NCBI GenBank assembly: GCA_001936135.1
Contig: CP012810.1
Coordinates: forward strand, 3,844,001-3,908,000
Direction: 5' to 3'
DNA: 64,000 bases
Origin: Saccharomycopsis fibuligera x Saccharomycopsis cf. fibuligera
Taxonomy: Eukaryota > Ascomycota > Saccharomycetes > Ascoideales > Saccharomycopsidaceae
In this document: positions 51,849 through 62,031 of the stretch, in pieces
Layout of the letters: each line of letters opens with the position of its first letter
Position numbering within the stretch: the stretch's first letter is position 1
Notes under the pieces: model-generated
What the model was told of the DNA's origin: nothing
The model's database searches: none
The model's input: only the letters and a program-made list of their open reading frames with translations
Translations under genes and position numbers: made by a program

Positions 51849-53507
51849 CTAAACTTCCTCCCAACATTCCGTACATTCTCTGAATTCTAGATTGACCAAA
51901 TAAGGTTTTGGTTCAATGGCAATTGAAGTTGGAATTTCATTCAATTCAAACGGGTCAGTTACCATTTTCATACTAGGATCAATAGGTTCTTTAATCTTAA
52001 ATCTGATTAAAAATCTAATCAATAAAACATACATCTCCTTGTAAGCCAAATGAGACCCAGCACACATTCTGCTCCCAAGGCCGAATGCAAAATGGCTCAA
52101 TTTGGTATCCGTCATTTTTAAATTATCATTGAGCCATCTTTTTGGTTCAAATCTCTGGGGCTCAGGAAAATATTTTGGATCGTAATCTGCTGCGGCCGCA
52201 TTCATGAATAAAAGAGTTCCTTTTGGTATAACGCTATTCTTATAGAAAATGTCACCAGTACTTTCCCTTGGAAGACTCAAAGGTAGCACAGTCATATGTC
52301 TCAAAGTTTCCTTCAAAATTGCAACAATGTAGTCAACTTTAAAATTTTCATACGGTGCTTTGTCCCAAGCTTCTTTCAAAGACCCATATTCTTTGTTTAT
52401 TTCATTTAATGCAATCTCTTGCATTTCGTAACCATATTCAGGTTGACTTAAATGACCAATAAGGTAGAAAAAATTCAAAGGTGTATTATCAAGACCAGCG
52501 GATACCAAAGTTAAGCAGGCACTTTTCAATTCGGCAGTATTAAGTTTATCGTTATCTTCCTGCATAATCTGCCAAGCTTGTGCAACAAAGCAGTCAACAT
52601 TTTCTCCAGTACTTAATCTCTTCTTTAATTGATCCAAAAGAAACTTCATGTACGTATCTCTTCTCTGTCTATAAACGTTGGCATCATCGTTTAACTTTAT
52701 TGATACCAAACGTAGTAAGGGAACATAATCCTGTAAATTTGAAGTGTGGGATCTCAATCTAGTAATTTGGTTTTCAACAGTAGTGATTTCATCCAACAAG
52801 TGGAGTCCAACTTCATTTTTGAAATCGACCCAGTATCCGTAGGTTATGTATAGGGCAATTCTAAGATGGTAGCCCTGGGTTACCTTAAGCAAACTGACTT
52901 CATGATTTTCATCTTGTTTGACCATTTCAGAGATTCTTTTCAAGCAGCCGATAGACTCGTCATCAAGCAAGCCGCTTAGTCCTTCGACTGCCTTCTTGTT
53001 CAAATTAGTGGCAACAAACTTCTTTTTCTTTTTGTAAGAATCACCCCAAGGAGTAGTCCCAATGGTAAATCCTTGTGTCTTAGAGACGACCTCATGAAAT
53101 GTATAGAGTGTTGGTCTTGAGTTGTTTTGGCTTCTGTTGTCAAGCCATAATTCCCGCACTGAATCATAACTATTAGCCACAATCACTCTTCTCGTACCCA
53201 TGCGTATTTGAAAAACGTCGCCATATTTGCGCGCCCAATTAGTGTAAACTTGTGAGGGATTCTGCAAAATTTGATGAAGGTTTCCTATTATTGGTAAGCC
53301 TGGAACTTCAGGGATTCCAATAATAAGGTTTGGTCTACCAATTCCGATATAATCTGCAATTACAAAACATAGGATGATGGTGAAGAGAGATATCGATAAA
53401 TAGTAGGCGGCCGCTGTGAGAACTTTATACTTTTGTGTTAGAAAACCTGCAATGCATTATTCAGGAAAATGGGAGATATCCTACTCACCAGACGCTAGGC
53501 CCACCAT
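51849..53507 (-). CDS. Cytochrome P450, CYP504-like, two exons
   Basis: Membrane-anchored haem monooxygenase of the ER. Exon 1 is 53507-53489 (19 nt, MVGLAS plus one base), exon 2 is 53413-51849; the joined protein has 527 residues. An N-terminal membrane helix (YYLSISLFTIILCFVIADY) is followed by the Pro-rich hinge IPEVPGLPIIGN. The I-helix motif SAGLDNT, the K-helix ETLR, the PQRFEPKRW region and the haem loop FGLGSRMCAG with the Cys ligand are all intact. The segment SKTQGFTIGTTPWGDSYKKKKK and RPTLYTFHEVV closely resemble phenylacetate 2-hydroxylases (CYP504, PhacA type). The real substrate is unknown; CTG-clade relatives of this group are classed as CYP501/CYP504. Without exon 1 the anchor would lack a start codon. 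Confidence 0.88.
53414..53488 (-). other. Intron of CYP504-like gene (75 nt)
   Basis: Donor GTGAGT at 53488, a CTAAC branch-like site about 25 nt before the acceptor, and acceptor CACAG ending at 53414. The phase fits (G + CG gives Ala) and places an ATG directly before the membrane anchor. An AAAG acceptor upstream would be out of phase. Confidence 0.78.
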
Positions 53508-54288
53508 GGCAAGTAAAAGATTTAGTTAATATTTTGTTTTATGAGATAGTTGAGTTGATTCAGCTATTGTTTTCGTTTTGTTTTAATTTAAAATATTGGT
53601 ATTATAAAAATTTTTTCTTTGTTTTCTTTTGTTCTTTTTTTTTTAATATATATATAGTTTGTTAATTGTTCTTTTTTTTCTTCTATGTAGTGAATAGGAT
53701 TGTCAGTGTAGCAAGTTCAAACATTGGAGCTGTTGAGCTTAAGGATAATTGGCAAAAGGTGACTAGCAGAAATGCTTGACCATTCATCTCGAGAAAAAAC
53801 CTCTAATGTTGACGAGCGCATGCATATACACACAAAAAGGGCACCAGCGGGCTTCCGCGAAATTTGCTCACTACACAAACAAAAAATTAGTAGCAAACAT
53901 TTAAAGGCATGAAACCATATACGTACCCACTGCCAACGGTAAGAGCCATTATAGACCAAAGTTGATTCTTTATTATTTATTTATCAAGAAAAAAATTGTG
54001 ATAATTATTAAGTTTATATGGGAAACATGTCTAATACATTATGGAATGAATCAGCAAAAAAAAAAAAAAAAGAAAAATGGAATTAAAAGAGATGAAACAA
54101 TAATAAAAACACAAATTGAAATGGCATGAAAACAAGAAAAGGAAAAAAGTCACTTTTGGCTCGAATAGCAGGAAATAGCCATTACAAACCGTTTTATGAT
54201 TCAATGTATACAATACATTCAAAAGTTTTAAACGCTCAAAGCAAAAAAAAAGAAAAAGCCTTGGAGGCCAAAGCTAATCACACCTCAA
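53508..54288. other. P450 promoter and CWH43 3' flank
   Basis: No gene seen. T-rich plus strand at 53560-53690; A run at about 54056-54071. Open frames in this stretch have no recognisable features. Confidence 0.45.
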
Positions 54289-57200
54289 TCACTGGAAGTA
54301 GCGTGGTTCGTCAAAAACATGGTATCTATGCCCTCTTACGCCATCACCATAGAACATCTCTGGGAATCTGAGTTCTTTTGGCACATCATTTTCGTCGAGC
54401 CTAGTGTTGGTGTACAACAACTCTTCGTTCCCATTCTTTGGTGCAAGGGTGAATTTACCGACCTGCACTTCAGTGTCGGTGATTGTACCTCTACTGACTC
54501 TTGCATACCCTATTCTCTTGATTTTTTTGAACAAAATGTATTCACACCATCTATCATCATCGCTTGGGTCAATGTCGTGCATTCCTGATTTTTCAGAAAC
54601 ATGGACATTGTAATTTCCCTTGTGGGGCTCCGTCACCAAGTAACTAAGCAATATGGTTGGTCTTGATCCTGTAGATCCCATAAGTTCACTCAAGTACAAA
54701 GTTTGTAATCTCCGATCCTCCGCATCTTCTTCTTGTCCACTATGGAAAACAATAATGTCAACAAACTCACCATAAATGTCCAATGTGGCATGAATAGCTG
54801 GAGCCAATTCTCCTACTGGACTAGGCAATAAGTGATGGGTAGAGTTCAAAATTGGGAACTTGGAGAAAAGCACACAACCCCAAGTGTGCTTATTTGGACC
54901 AGGTCCAAAATCAGTGTAATAGCCCAAATCTTGAGCAATCTTTTGAGTCATGTCTCTGTTACCCATAACTATTCTTTGAGTATCAGTTTCAAGCATCCCC
55001 ATAACATCAACTTCCAAGTCATACATCAAATCTCTCATTCTGTCTTCAGAAGCCCAAAGGTCATTGTCAAGGGCAAAATGTACCGTCCAGATACCAGCGG
55101 TGAAACTTTTAGTTTCTGGTCTGAATGGTTTAGGATCTTCGAATGGGAACCTCAAAAACACTATAGCGGTGTTGAGAACAAGCAAGGCAAAAAGTACCCA
55201 GCCGAATCTGGTTTTGATGGTTTTGAGAGATTTGGTGATTTTGTTGAGGGCGCCATCGGACACTTTTTCATCTGCTTGCTGTTTGGCTTGAGCAGCGCCA
55301 GCAGTTTGATTATTGCCGATCACTTGAGATTCATATACACCCAAACCAACAAAGGCCAAAGGAACACCAAAGACTATATCGGTTCTTTCTCTCAATAATG
55401 GTCCACCAGGAACAAAGGCATAAGCAACAATCCAAACACTTCCCAACATGAAAATGATATGGAACAAGAAGCCTAATGAAAAACTGAGACCAGGGTTAAA
55501 TCTAGAAACGGTTTCAAAGATAGCTGGAGTAACTGCAATCAAGTAGAATGAGAATATCAAACCACCAATATAACCGACCCAACCATGGAAAGCGTATAAT
55601 AATACAAACCCAACAACACCAACAATGTAGAAAGACCAGTTATTGGTTTTTGTCTTGTTAGAAATTAAACCATAGTACAATCCAGCCAAGGCAACGGCTA
55701 ACGAAACCGCACCATGTGGAACTGGGATCGGACCTCTGACTGGATAACCGTTCCACACCCAAGTGATTATTGTTGAGCTGTCAGTAAGCAAAGCATGTAA
55801 AAGGAAAATCAACCCGCCAAAACCAGCAGCGGATAAAAACAAGGACTCTTTTGAAGATGCAACTTTACTAGTAGATGGGCTAATATTGTTCAATTCTCTG
55901 TTTGAGTTGTGAATGTTCAAAGTTTGATTAAGTTTTTTATAGTTTGGAGTGAAAAGTGCTGCAATTAAACCAACGACAATACCAGTATTATTCCAGCCTC
56001 CATTCTCTTTATGCATGATTGGCCATACCGGGTTATTAGTAGCAAATGCAAATTTGACTGTAGAGGATAAAATCAAACCAAGAGAAAACAATGAAGCATA
56101 GTATTTGTTCAAATCGGAGGCCAACTTGGCAATAATTTCATCATTAATTTTTTCCTCGTTGTTAGCCTTTTTAATCACTGTTTTTTGCTTTGAAAGTGCA
56201 GCACTAATGCTATTGACGTACCAAAACTCGTTTGCTAAAGAAAGAGCAGAAAAAGAAGCCCCAGCAGAACAGGTAACTAAACGGTATTCTGGAATTTCCA
56301 CCAAGTAGGCGCCAATACCCAAAAGCACAGCCAAGCCTCTAGAGATTTGAGGATAATTACTGAAAAAAGCTCTGATTGGAGGAACGATCAAGATCACTGG
56401 GAATAAGACACTGGTAATAGAAGCTTCAAATCCAGAAATGCCCATATGCCACAAAGGGAAGTACCAAATCATTGCTAACAAACCGGTGATATTTGACCAA
56501 AAGACAAATGAGTTGATGGAATGTACAAGAATGTTTTTGAGGTTGAGTAAGTTTTCAAATGACTTGATTTTGCTGAACTTGTCGAGTTTGGAAACCGATT
56601 TATCCAAATTAGTAACCACTTGGATTTCTTTAGCCATATCATTTAATTGATCATTAAAACTGATTTTTTTGAAGAAATCAACTTTCAAAGAGTTATTGTC
56701 ATCAGTGCCTAAACTGATTTGCAAGTCATTGAAGTCAACAATGGACCATGTATCAAAGCCAATATCGAGCAAAATCAAAGCCCATTCACAATATGCATAA
56801 TAGGAATAAGCACCGGCAACTCTGTGAACTTTGTGCTGAATAAATAAATAAATCAAAGGAATCAAAGTGAAAAAGAAGGCCAAACAAGTATAGAATCTAA
56901 AGCTATTCAACTTGGATGGCTTAGGGGTCAACTTAATGACACTAACGTCCCACGGAATAGTCAACACAATATAACTAATCATAAAGATATCATGCCAATC
57001 GTGATCATCAGTGGATGTGATATAGACCCAGCCCCCGCAAGTAAAGGTTCTAAGCACCCCACAAATCACGCCAAATAATGGCAACTTGGAGTTTGGCTTA
57101 TAAAGTCTCAAGTAAGTCAAGAGTAACAAGGCAAAACGAGGACCGGCAGTCAAAGCGATCAAAATTTGAAAAACTGAGCGCTCTGGGTATCTATCACCAA

Positions 57201-57405
57201 TAGCGGCACTAACACTTGGAAACCACTCATCTGGGTAGCCGTAGAATTCATTTTCAATAATCTTGTGATAGTGCAAGTAGCACCCTATGGCTAATGCCGA
57301 CAAGAAAGCTGCGTAGGCGCAAGCAGAGTGTGCGTAAGCAACGTACTTGCCGTTGAAGGTGACCAAGGGCTTTGCAGAGCCTGGTTTCTCGCTGGCAGAG
57401 CTCAT
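54289..57405 (-). CDS. CWH43: Cwh43, GPI lipid remodelling to ceramide
   Basis: Cwh43 replaces the diacylglycerol of GPI anchors with ceramide in the ER and affects wall integrity. The 1038-residue product (953 in S. cerevisiae) combines the two halves expected. The N-terminal part is the PGAP2/Frag1-like domain (AYAHSACAYAAFLSALAIG, then GDRYPERSVFQILIALTAGPRFALLLL and HDWHDIFMISYIVLTIPWD). A long polytopic region up to about 700 corresponds to PGAP2IP. The C-terminal part, about 735-1038, is an endonuclease/exonuclease/phosphatase-like domain (RDLMYDLEVDVMGMLETD, DIIVFHSGQEED, GMHDIDPSDDDRWCEYILF). No insertion or break is visible. Start ATG 57405 (MSSASEKPGS). Divergent from the complex I gene across 540 bp. 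Confidence 0.94.
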   Translation of the reverse strand: MSSASEKPGSAKPLVTFNGKYVAYAHSACAYAAFLSALAIGCYLHYHKIIENEFYGYPDEWFPSVSAAIGDRYPERSVFQILIALTAGPRFALLLLTYLRLYKPNSKLPLFGVICGVLRTFTCGGWVYITSTDDHDWHDIFMISYIVLTIPWDVSVIKLTPKPSKLNSFRFYTCLAFFFTLIPLIYLFIQHKVHRVAGAYSYYAYCEWALILLDIGFDTWSIVDFNDLQISLGTDDNNSLKVDFFKKISFNDQLNDMAKEIQVVTNLDKSVSKLDKFSKIKSFENLLNLKNILVHSINSFVFWSNITGLLAMIWYFPLWHMGISGFEASITSVLFPVILIVPPIRAFFSNYPQISRGLAVLLGIGAYLVEIPEYRLVTCSAGASFSALSLANEFWYVNSISAALSKQKTVIKKANNEEKINDEIIAKLASDLNKYYASLFSLGLILSSTVKFAFATNNPVWPIMHKENGGWNNTGIVVGLIAALFTPNYKKLNQTLNIHNSNRELNNISPSTSKVASSKESLFLSAAGFGGLIFLLHALLTDSSTIITWVWNGYPVRGPIPVPHGAVSLAVALAGLYYGLISNKTKTNNWSFYIVGVVGFVLLYAFHGWVGYIGGLIFSFYLIAVTPAIFETVSRFNPGLSFSLGFLFHIIFMLGSVWIVAYAFVPGGPLLRERTDIVFGVPLAFVGLGVYESQVIGNNQTAGAAQAKQQADEKVSDGALNKITKSLKTIKTRFGWVLFALLVLNTAIVFLRFPFEDPKPFRPETKSFTAGIWTVHFALDNDLWASEDRMRDLMYDLEVDVMGMLETDTQRIVMGNRDMTQKIAQDLGYYTDFGPGPNKHTWGCVLFSKFPILNSTHHLLPSPVGELAPAIHATLDIYGEFVDIIVFHSGQEEDAEDRRLQTLYLSELMGSTGSRPTILLSYLVTEPHKGNYNVHVSEKSGMHDIDPSDDDRWCEYILFKKIKRIGYARVSRGTITDTEVQVGKFTLAPKNGNEELLYTNTRLDENDVPKELRFPEMFYGDGVRGHRYHVFDEPRYFQ

Positions 57406-57947
57406 GATATGGTGCGGGAAAGAGTGAATATAGTAGCAAGATACAGCCAGTACCGGTGTTTTGTCCTTCTTCGGCTTTGAAATTTTGGCGTTGATATTTC
57501 ATAAGTTCATGATTCTGGCGCCGCTGTCAAGTTTGGTATTCCAGTCACGTGGATTTTTATGCTAGCAAACTAAATGCACCAGCCACACACTGCACTGCCA
57601 GAAGAGACTGACAAAAGGAAAACTGCTACAATAAATGTTTATCTTGGTAGAGTAACTGTAATAGCATTAACAATGTTGTAATATATGCTGAGCATGGTCA
57701 ATTTAAAAACAAATTGTACGTAGTGGTAGCAGAGAGTGGACATCACCAGCCACAGCATCTAGCACTGCGCATGTGGCGCATATGCCTTGGTGCTCGGCCA
57801 GTAAAAATTTCCGTTTTACAAAGAAAAAGAAAAAATCAAAATCAAAATTTAGAACAGAAAACTAACTGCTTTCAGACGCTACTTCCTTGAACTCCACCAG
57901 CAGTACTCATCGTATATACTCCACTAACACCAATTAATCACATTATA
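57406..57947. other. Divergent CWH43 / complex I subunit promoter
   Basis: No gene seen. A Cbf1-type E-box at 57544-57551 is listed separately. A-rich stretch just before the complex I subunit leader. Confidence 0.5.
57544..57551 (+). promoter_or_regulatory. Cbf1-type E-box (GTCACGTG)
   Basis: GTCACGTG is a full RTCACRTG match, 139 bp from the CWH43 ATG and about 400 bp from the complex I subunit ATG. Either gene could be the target; motif-based only. Confidence 0.4.
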
Positions 57948-58309
57948 ATGAGCGGTAAGTTTATAGTAGTTATTCAGGAATCTTGTTTGCCTGACATATT
58001 TGCTTTCAATTCCCATACTAACATGCCTTTATAGAAGAACATTACAGACCACAAGCCGTGTCCTTTGACAACATTGACTATACCAACGAGTCCCAGATTG
58101 CTGCTGCTCAAGATTCCATGATTAGAGAACAATGGGTTAGAGTCAGTGCTTTGAAAACCGTTAGAAGAGCTTTGGAAAAATGTTACAAAGTTAGCGGTGT
58201 GAACCAATACGAAGACTGCAAACCATTGGCTGAAAAATACCTCGATATGTTGCCTAACCACAGAGTGAGTGGTTATCTCGGTTACCAAAAGAACGACCCA
58301 AGCAAATAA
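57948..58309 (+). CDS. Complex I accessory subunit, NDUFB10/PDSW type (fungal 12 kDa), two exons
   Basis: Accessory subunit of mitochondrial NADH:ubiquinone oxidoreductase. Exon 1 is 57948-57954 (ATG AGC G), exon 2 is 58035-58309; joined product 93 residues, MSEEHYRPQAVSFDNIDYTN onward. AQDSMIREQWVRVSALKTVR and ALEKCYKVSGVNQYEDCKPL, then EKYLDMLPNHRVSGYLGYQ, closely match the 12.3 kDa subunit of Neurospora (AAQDAIIREQWVKVM, CYHREGVNHLEKC). The two Cys in this helix-turn-helix part fit the PDSW family. Yarrowia calls this subunit NIDM. It shows that the organism has respiratory complex I, unlike Saccharomyces. Without exon 1 there is no ATG in a sensible position. Confidence 0.9.
57955..58034 (+). 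other. Intron of complex I subunit gene (80 nt)
   Basis: Donor GTAAGT at 57955, branch site TACTAAC at 58017-58023 and acceptor TATAG ending at 58034. In phase: G + AA gives Glu. It sits after only seven coding bases, a common position in yeast introns. Confidence 0.92.
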
Positions 58310-59257
58310 ACAGTTTATTTGTTGTCAAAACTGTCATTTTTCATGTATTTTTTTTGTTTGTGTGTTCATCAGCACGTTTATTTGATGAGTTCAGCATGAT
58401 AAAATTTTGAGTTTATTCAAGTAAACCGCAGCAGTGTTAATCATATCTTATCTGATCGTATAAAGGTACATACATGGCTGATGTGTTGACCATGGTGCAT
58501 CATGATATCATTCATCAATATTTACAGATCTTTACAAACTCAATAATCGAACTGGATAATTAACTATGCCTTTGGTGAGAGTGCGATTGTGATATAATGA
58601 TGAAATGCCCTCTTGTTTGCTATGTTATTGAATAGCATAGCAGCATACTATTTCCATACTTTTTTCTTTTCTGTCTTTTTTTTTTTTTTTTTTTTTTACT
58701 TTTATTATACTTATGCTACCAAGTTGCAGCATCAGATGTGTTTGCATTCTTTATATTTTTTTTTTTTTTTTAATTTTTCTATCTTTTTGTTAATTAACGG
58801 CTACATTTCATTCATGGTTCTAGCTTGTTTACGTGTAGTAGTCTTGCATATAAAAGGGTCAAAGGTTTTCAACACTAGATAAACGAAATATAACTATCAG
58901 CAATGACAAATTGCAATATGAAAACGAAGCCAAAATGAATTTAACTTTGCTAATGAAGAATAACAGTACTCTCTCGAAGCTATGGTTGGTTATATTCACT
59001 GGCAAGAACATGCCATTTTTAATCTAACAATCAGTAATCTTACAAACAAAATTCCAACCATAACCATGTATTTGATAAAGATTATTAATTTTTCATTAAA
59101 ACAAAGAGTATAAAAATATAAAGCAAGAAACAGACATTAGAAAAGAAGAAGGACATTCTTTGAGATTCAATTGTCCTCTTCATGACATAAAGACATTAAT
59201 TTTGCATTGTATGCTGCAATTTATTTTTTGAGCACACTACAACACCGAGCGAGATAG
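58310..59257. other. Convergent intergenic region before PGK1 3' end
   Basis: No gene seen. Two T runs at about 58678-58697 and 58759-58772. A 90-codon plus-strand frame here consists mostly of the T-run translation and is not a gene. Confidence 0.45.
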
Positions 59258-60508
59258 TTATTGCTTGTCAGACAAAGCAGCAACACCTGGCAAAGTCTTA
59301 CCTTCCAACAATTCCAAAGAAGCACCACCACCAGTAGAAACGTGAGACAATTTGTCAGTGACACCGAACTTCTTAGCAACAGTAGCAGTGTCACCACCAC
59401 CGATGATAACAGTGTTACCCTTGCTGGAACTTTCGACAGCAGCATCCAACAAAGATTTGGTACCAGCGCTGAATTTTTCAAATTCAAAAACACCTGGTGG
59501 ACCGTTCCAGACAATAGTCTTAGCTTCGGCAACAGTTTGAGCAAACAACTTTCTGGATTCTGGACCAGCATCAAGACCCATCCAGTCATCTGGAATACCT
59601 TGTTCAGCAGTAACGGTATCGGTCTTAGCGTCTTTGTCAAACTTGTCAGCAATGACAAAGTCAGTTGGCAAAACAATTTTAACATTGTTCTTCTTAGCCT
59701 TGGCAATCAAGTCTGGGACAATCTTAGCACCATCTTCGTCAAACAAAGAGGTACCAATCTTGGTGTTGTCCAAAACTTTCTTGAAAGTGAAGGACATACC
59801 ACCACCAATAAGCAAAATGTCAACCTTGTCAAGCAAGTTGTCAATCAATTGAATCTTGTCGGAAACCTTAGCACCACCCAAGATAGCCAAGAATGGTCTG
59901 ACTGGGTTTTCCAAAGCCTTGGCGAAATAAGTCAATTCTTTGGCAACAAGGAAACCAGCAGCTCTTTGAGGCAAGTCGAAACCAACCATAGAAGAGTGAG
60001 CTCTGTGAGCAGTACCGAAAGCATCGTTGACGTAAACATCAGCCAAAGAGGTCAATTGTTTTCTGAATTCATCAACCTTTTCTTTTTCAGCCTTGACCTT
60101 CTTACCGTCAACCTTTTGAGAACCTTCTTCTTCCACGTGGAATCTCAAGTTTTCCAAAAGAACGACAGAACCTTCTGGAGCTTTGCTGACAGCTTGTTGG
60201 ACTTCTTCGCCCACAGAGTCGTTCAAGAAGATCACATCTTTTTTCAACAATTTGGACAATTCTTCAGAGACTGGTTGCAAAGAGTATTTTGGAGTAACTT
60301 CACCATTTGGTCTACCCAAGTGAGAAGCAAGGACAACGACCTTAGGATTTTGTTTCAAAACATACTCAATGGTTGGCAAAGCAGCAACAATTCTGGCATT
60401 GTTGGTGATAGTCTTACCGTCCAATGGAACATTGAAGTCAACTCTGATGAAGACTCTCTTACCAGCAAGAGAAAGGTCCGAGACAGAAAGTTTGTTAGAA
60501 AGAGACAT
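59258..60508 (-). CDS. PGK1: 3-phosphoglycerate kinase
   Basis: Glycolytic enzyme that transfers phosphate from 1,3-bisphosphoglycerate to ADP in the cytosol. The product has 416 residues, the usual yeast length. The start [12 protein letters not shown] leads into the PGK signature [15 protein letters not shown]. Other hallmarks: [51 protein letters not shown], the nucleotide loop [12 protein letters not shown] and the end [21 protein letters not shown]. Codon bias is very strong, which leaves a long antisense open frame across the gene. The frame is open upstream of ATG 60508, but PGK homology starts there. A T/C- and A-rich leader and a triplicated HMG-type repeat 0.9 kb upstream may belong to its promoter. 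Confidence 0.98.
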   Translation of the reverse strand: MSLSNKLSVSDLSLAGKRVFIRVDFNVPLDGKTITNNARIVAALPTIEYVLKQNPKVVVLASHLGRPNGEVTPKYSLQPVSEELSKLLKKDVIFLNDSVGEEVQQAVSKAPEGSVVLLENLRFHVEEEGSQKVDGKKVKAEKEKVDEFRKQLTSLADVYVNDAFGTAHRAHSSMVGFDLPQRAAGFLVAKELTYFAKALENPVRPFLAILGGAKVSDKIQLIDNLLDKVDILLIGGGMSFTFKKVLDNTKIGTSLFDEDGAKIVPDLIAKAKKNNVKIVLPTDFVIADKFDKDAKTDTVTAEQGIPDDWMGLDAGPESRKLFAQTVAEAKTIVWNGPPGVFEFEKFSAGTKSLLDAAVESSSKGNTVIIGGGDTATVAKKFGVTDKLSHVSTGGGASLELLEGKTLPGVAALSDKQ

Positions 60509-61418
60509 TGTGTGTGGAGATTGTGTTATAAAAAAGTGAATAGAATGTAATATACTAAGCAATTGAGCTGTAGAATATTGTGATGAAGAAGCTAGAAGCC
60601 ACCAGAAAAGAAAAGAAAAGAAGCAATAGTAAATTGCCGAGGAGCAAGAGAGGGGGCCACTACAGTAATATTTATATCTGATCCGGCCGACGGTGTAAGG
60701 GGAATCCAGTAAGGAGCAGCGCACACAGCGACAGCACGAGAGCGCAGTAGCACACCACTCAGTGCTCGGCTAGCACGCATTAATTCATTGCGTGGGCTGA
60801 CTGGCCCCGGGTGATGGCCACAGGGGGTGCGTAACGTGTGATATGGGGCTGGAGTTTGGGGAGGGGGTGTGAAACCACCTGATAGAAGTTCGCTTTTCGA
60901 AAGAATTCACGCCAGAATATGCAGTTTGCGGTTTGTCTTGCCTGAATAGCGCATCCAGAGACAGTAGAGTACAGTCAATTGCATTCATCATGAATTTTCT
61001 GGTGACGAGGATGGTAATAGGGAGACGTATATAGGCATTGGCGACACTTTTTTCCAGTATATTACCTATAGGGGCTAACTCGATATGCTGTAACTGATCT
61101 TGTTAAGTGTCCTTGCAATTTTTTCCGTGCCTGTGTTTGCTTGAATCGCTTTCCTGCTGCGCTCAGCACTTGGGCAAGAGCCACTACAGGGCAGGTGGTG
61201 TATGGGGAAAAAAAAAAATTGCCTATCGTTATATATATAAGAGTATTGATATATTTTCTATTCTGGAGACTGACAACCTGTTAGTCTTTGTATTGAGTTT
61301 CTGGCAAATTTTAGAAACTATTGGATGCCACCGGAGACGTACAGATTACAACAACACCAGCAGACACAGATGTTCCAACTTTTCAAATTCTTTACAGACA
61401 AGAAAAGAGTAGTTGCCC

Positions 61419-61466
61419 GTGAACAATATTTATTGTGAACAATATTTATTGTGAACAATATTTATT
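61419..61466. repeat. Three tandem 16-bp repeats with ACAATA/TATTGT dyad
   Basis: The unit GTGAACAATATTTATT occurs three times without change. Each unit plus the next two bases contains the palindrome ACAATA-TT-TATTGT. On the minus strand each unit reads AATAAATATTGTTCAC, close to the Rox1/Rfg1 HMG-box consensus YYYATTGTTCTC. It lies 0.91-0.96 kb upstream of the PGK1 ATG. Confidence 0.85.
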
Positions 61467-61696
61467 GTTTTATGATTTCCAAAGTGTTTTCAGAACATGC
61501 GCGGCGCTACGGATCCGGGACAATACAGATCCGGGGCGCGTCAGACCTTTTTGTTTGCGAGTTAGTGCTAAAAAGCCTATGAGCAGACTTTTACAAAATC
61601 ATTATCTGCGACCAGAGACGCCAAATAGTAAATATGCCTCTGCCAAAGCAAGCATACAAGGTAGCGATATTAGCACCTTCTCGGGTGATTTCCTGT

Positions 61697-61721
61697 GAAA
61701 CACACACACACACACACACAC
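61697..61721. repeat. (AC)n microsatellite
   Basis: About twelve perfect CA units. Simple sequence; no function is implied. Confidence 0.85.
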
Positions 61722-62031
61722 ATGCTTATTATTTTTAAGATGTTACGTCAATTACAAATCGTCTAGATTATTTAACTGCGCTGGAGAGAGGCAGCCCTGT
61801 ATGTCTTCACTGCAGGCACTGCGTTGCCAATATTTATAAATTTGTCCAAAACAGAAATGGTTGAATTCGTCGTTGGCATAACTTTCTTGCAACGCTTTAT
61901 TTTTTTTTTTTTTTTTTTTTTTTTTTCTTCCAAAAAAGCAATACAGGCTGTTTGACTCTAGGGTCCCTTGGGAATAATCATGATAACAAGTACCTCACAC
62001 TCTGGCACATTCTTGTAATTTAGCTACTGTC

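Larger units (their letters stand above)
60509..62031. other. PGK1 promoter and RIB7 3' flank, with tandem repeats
   Basis: 1.5 kb without a recognised gene. Contents: (TA)n at about 61230, a triple 16-bp repeat at 61419-61466, an (AC)n tract at about 61697-61721 and a T27 run at 61900-61926. Open frames of 87-101 codons here lack recognisable features. Confidence 0.5.

Noticed and set aside
54126-54371. 81-codon plus-strand frame overlapping the CWH43 3' end
   Set aside because: Partly antisense to the conserved CWH43 C-terminus and lysine-rich from an A-rich flank; not a gene.
58613-58882. 90-codon plus-strand frame near PGK1 3' end
   Set aside because: Mostly Phe/Tyr/Leu from T runs, with no recognisable features; it is 3' flanking sequence.
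59261-60550. 429-codon open frame antisense to PGK1
   Set aside because: It mirrors PGK1 and arises because extreme codon bias avoids TTA, CTA and TCA. Its translation has no recognisable features and lacks an independent promoter.
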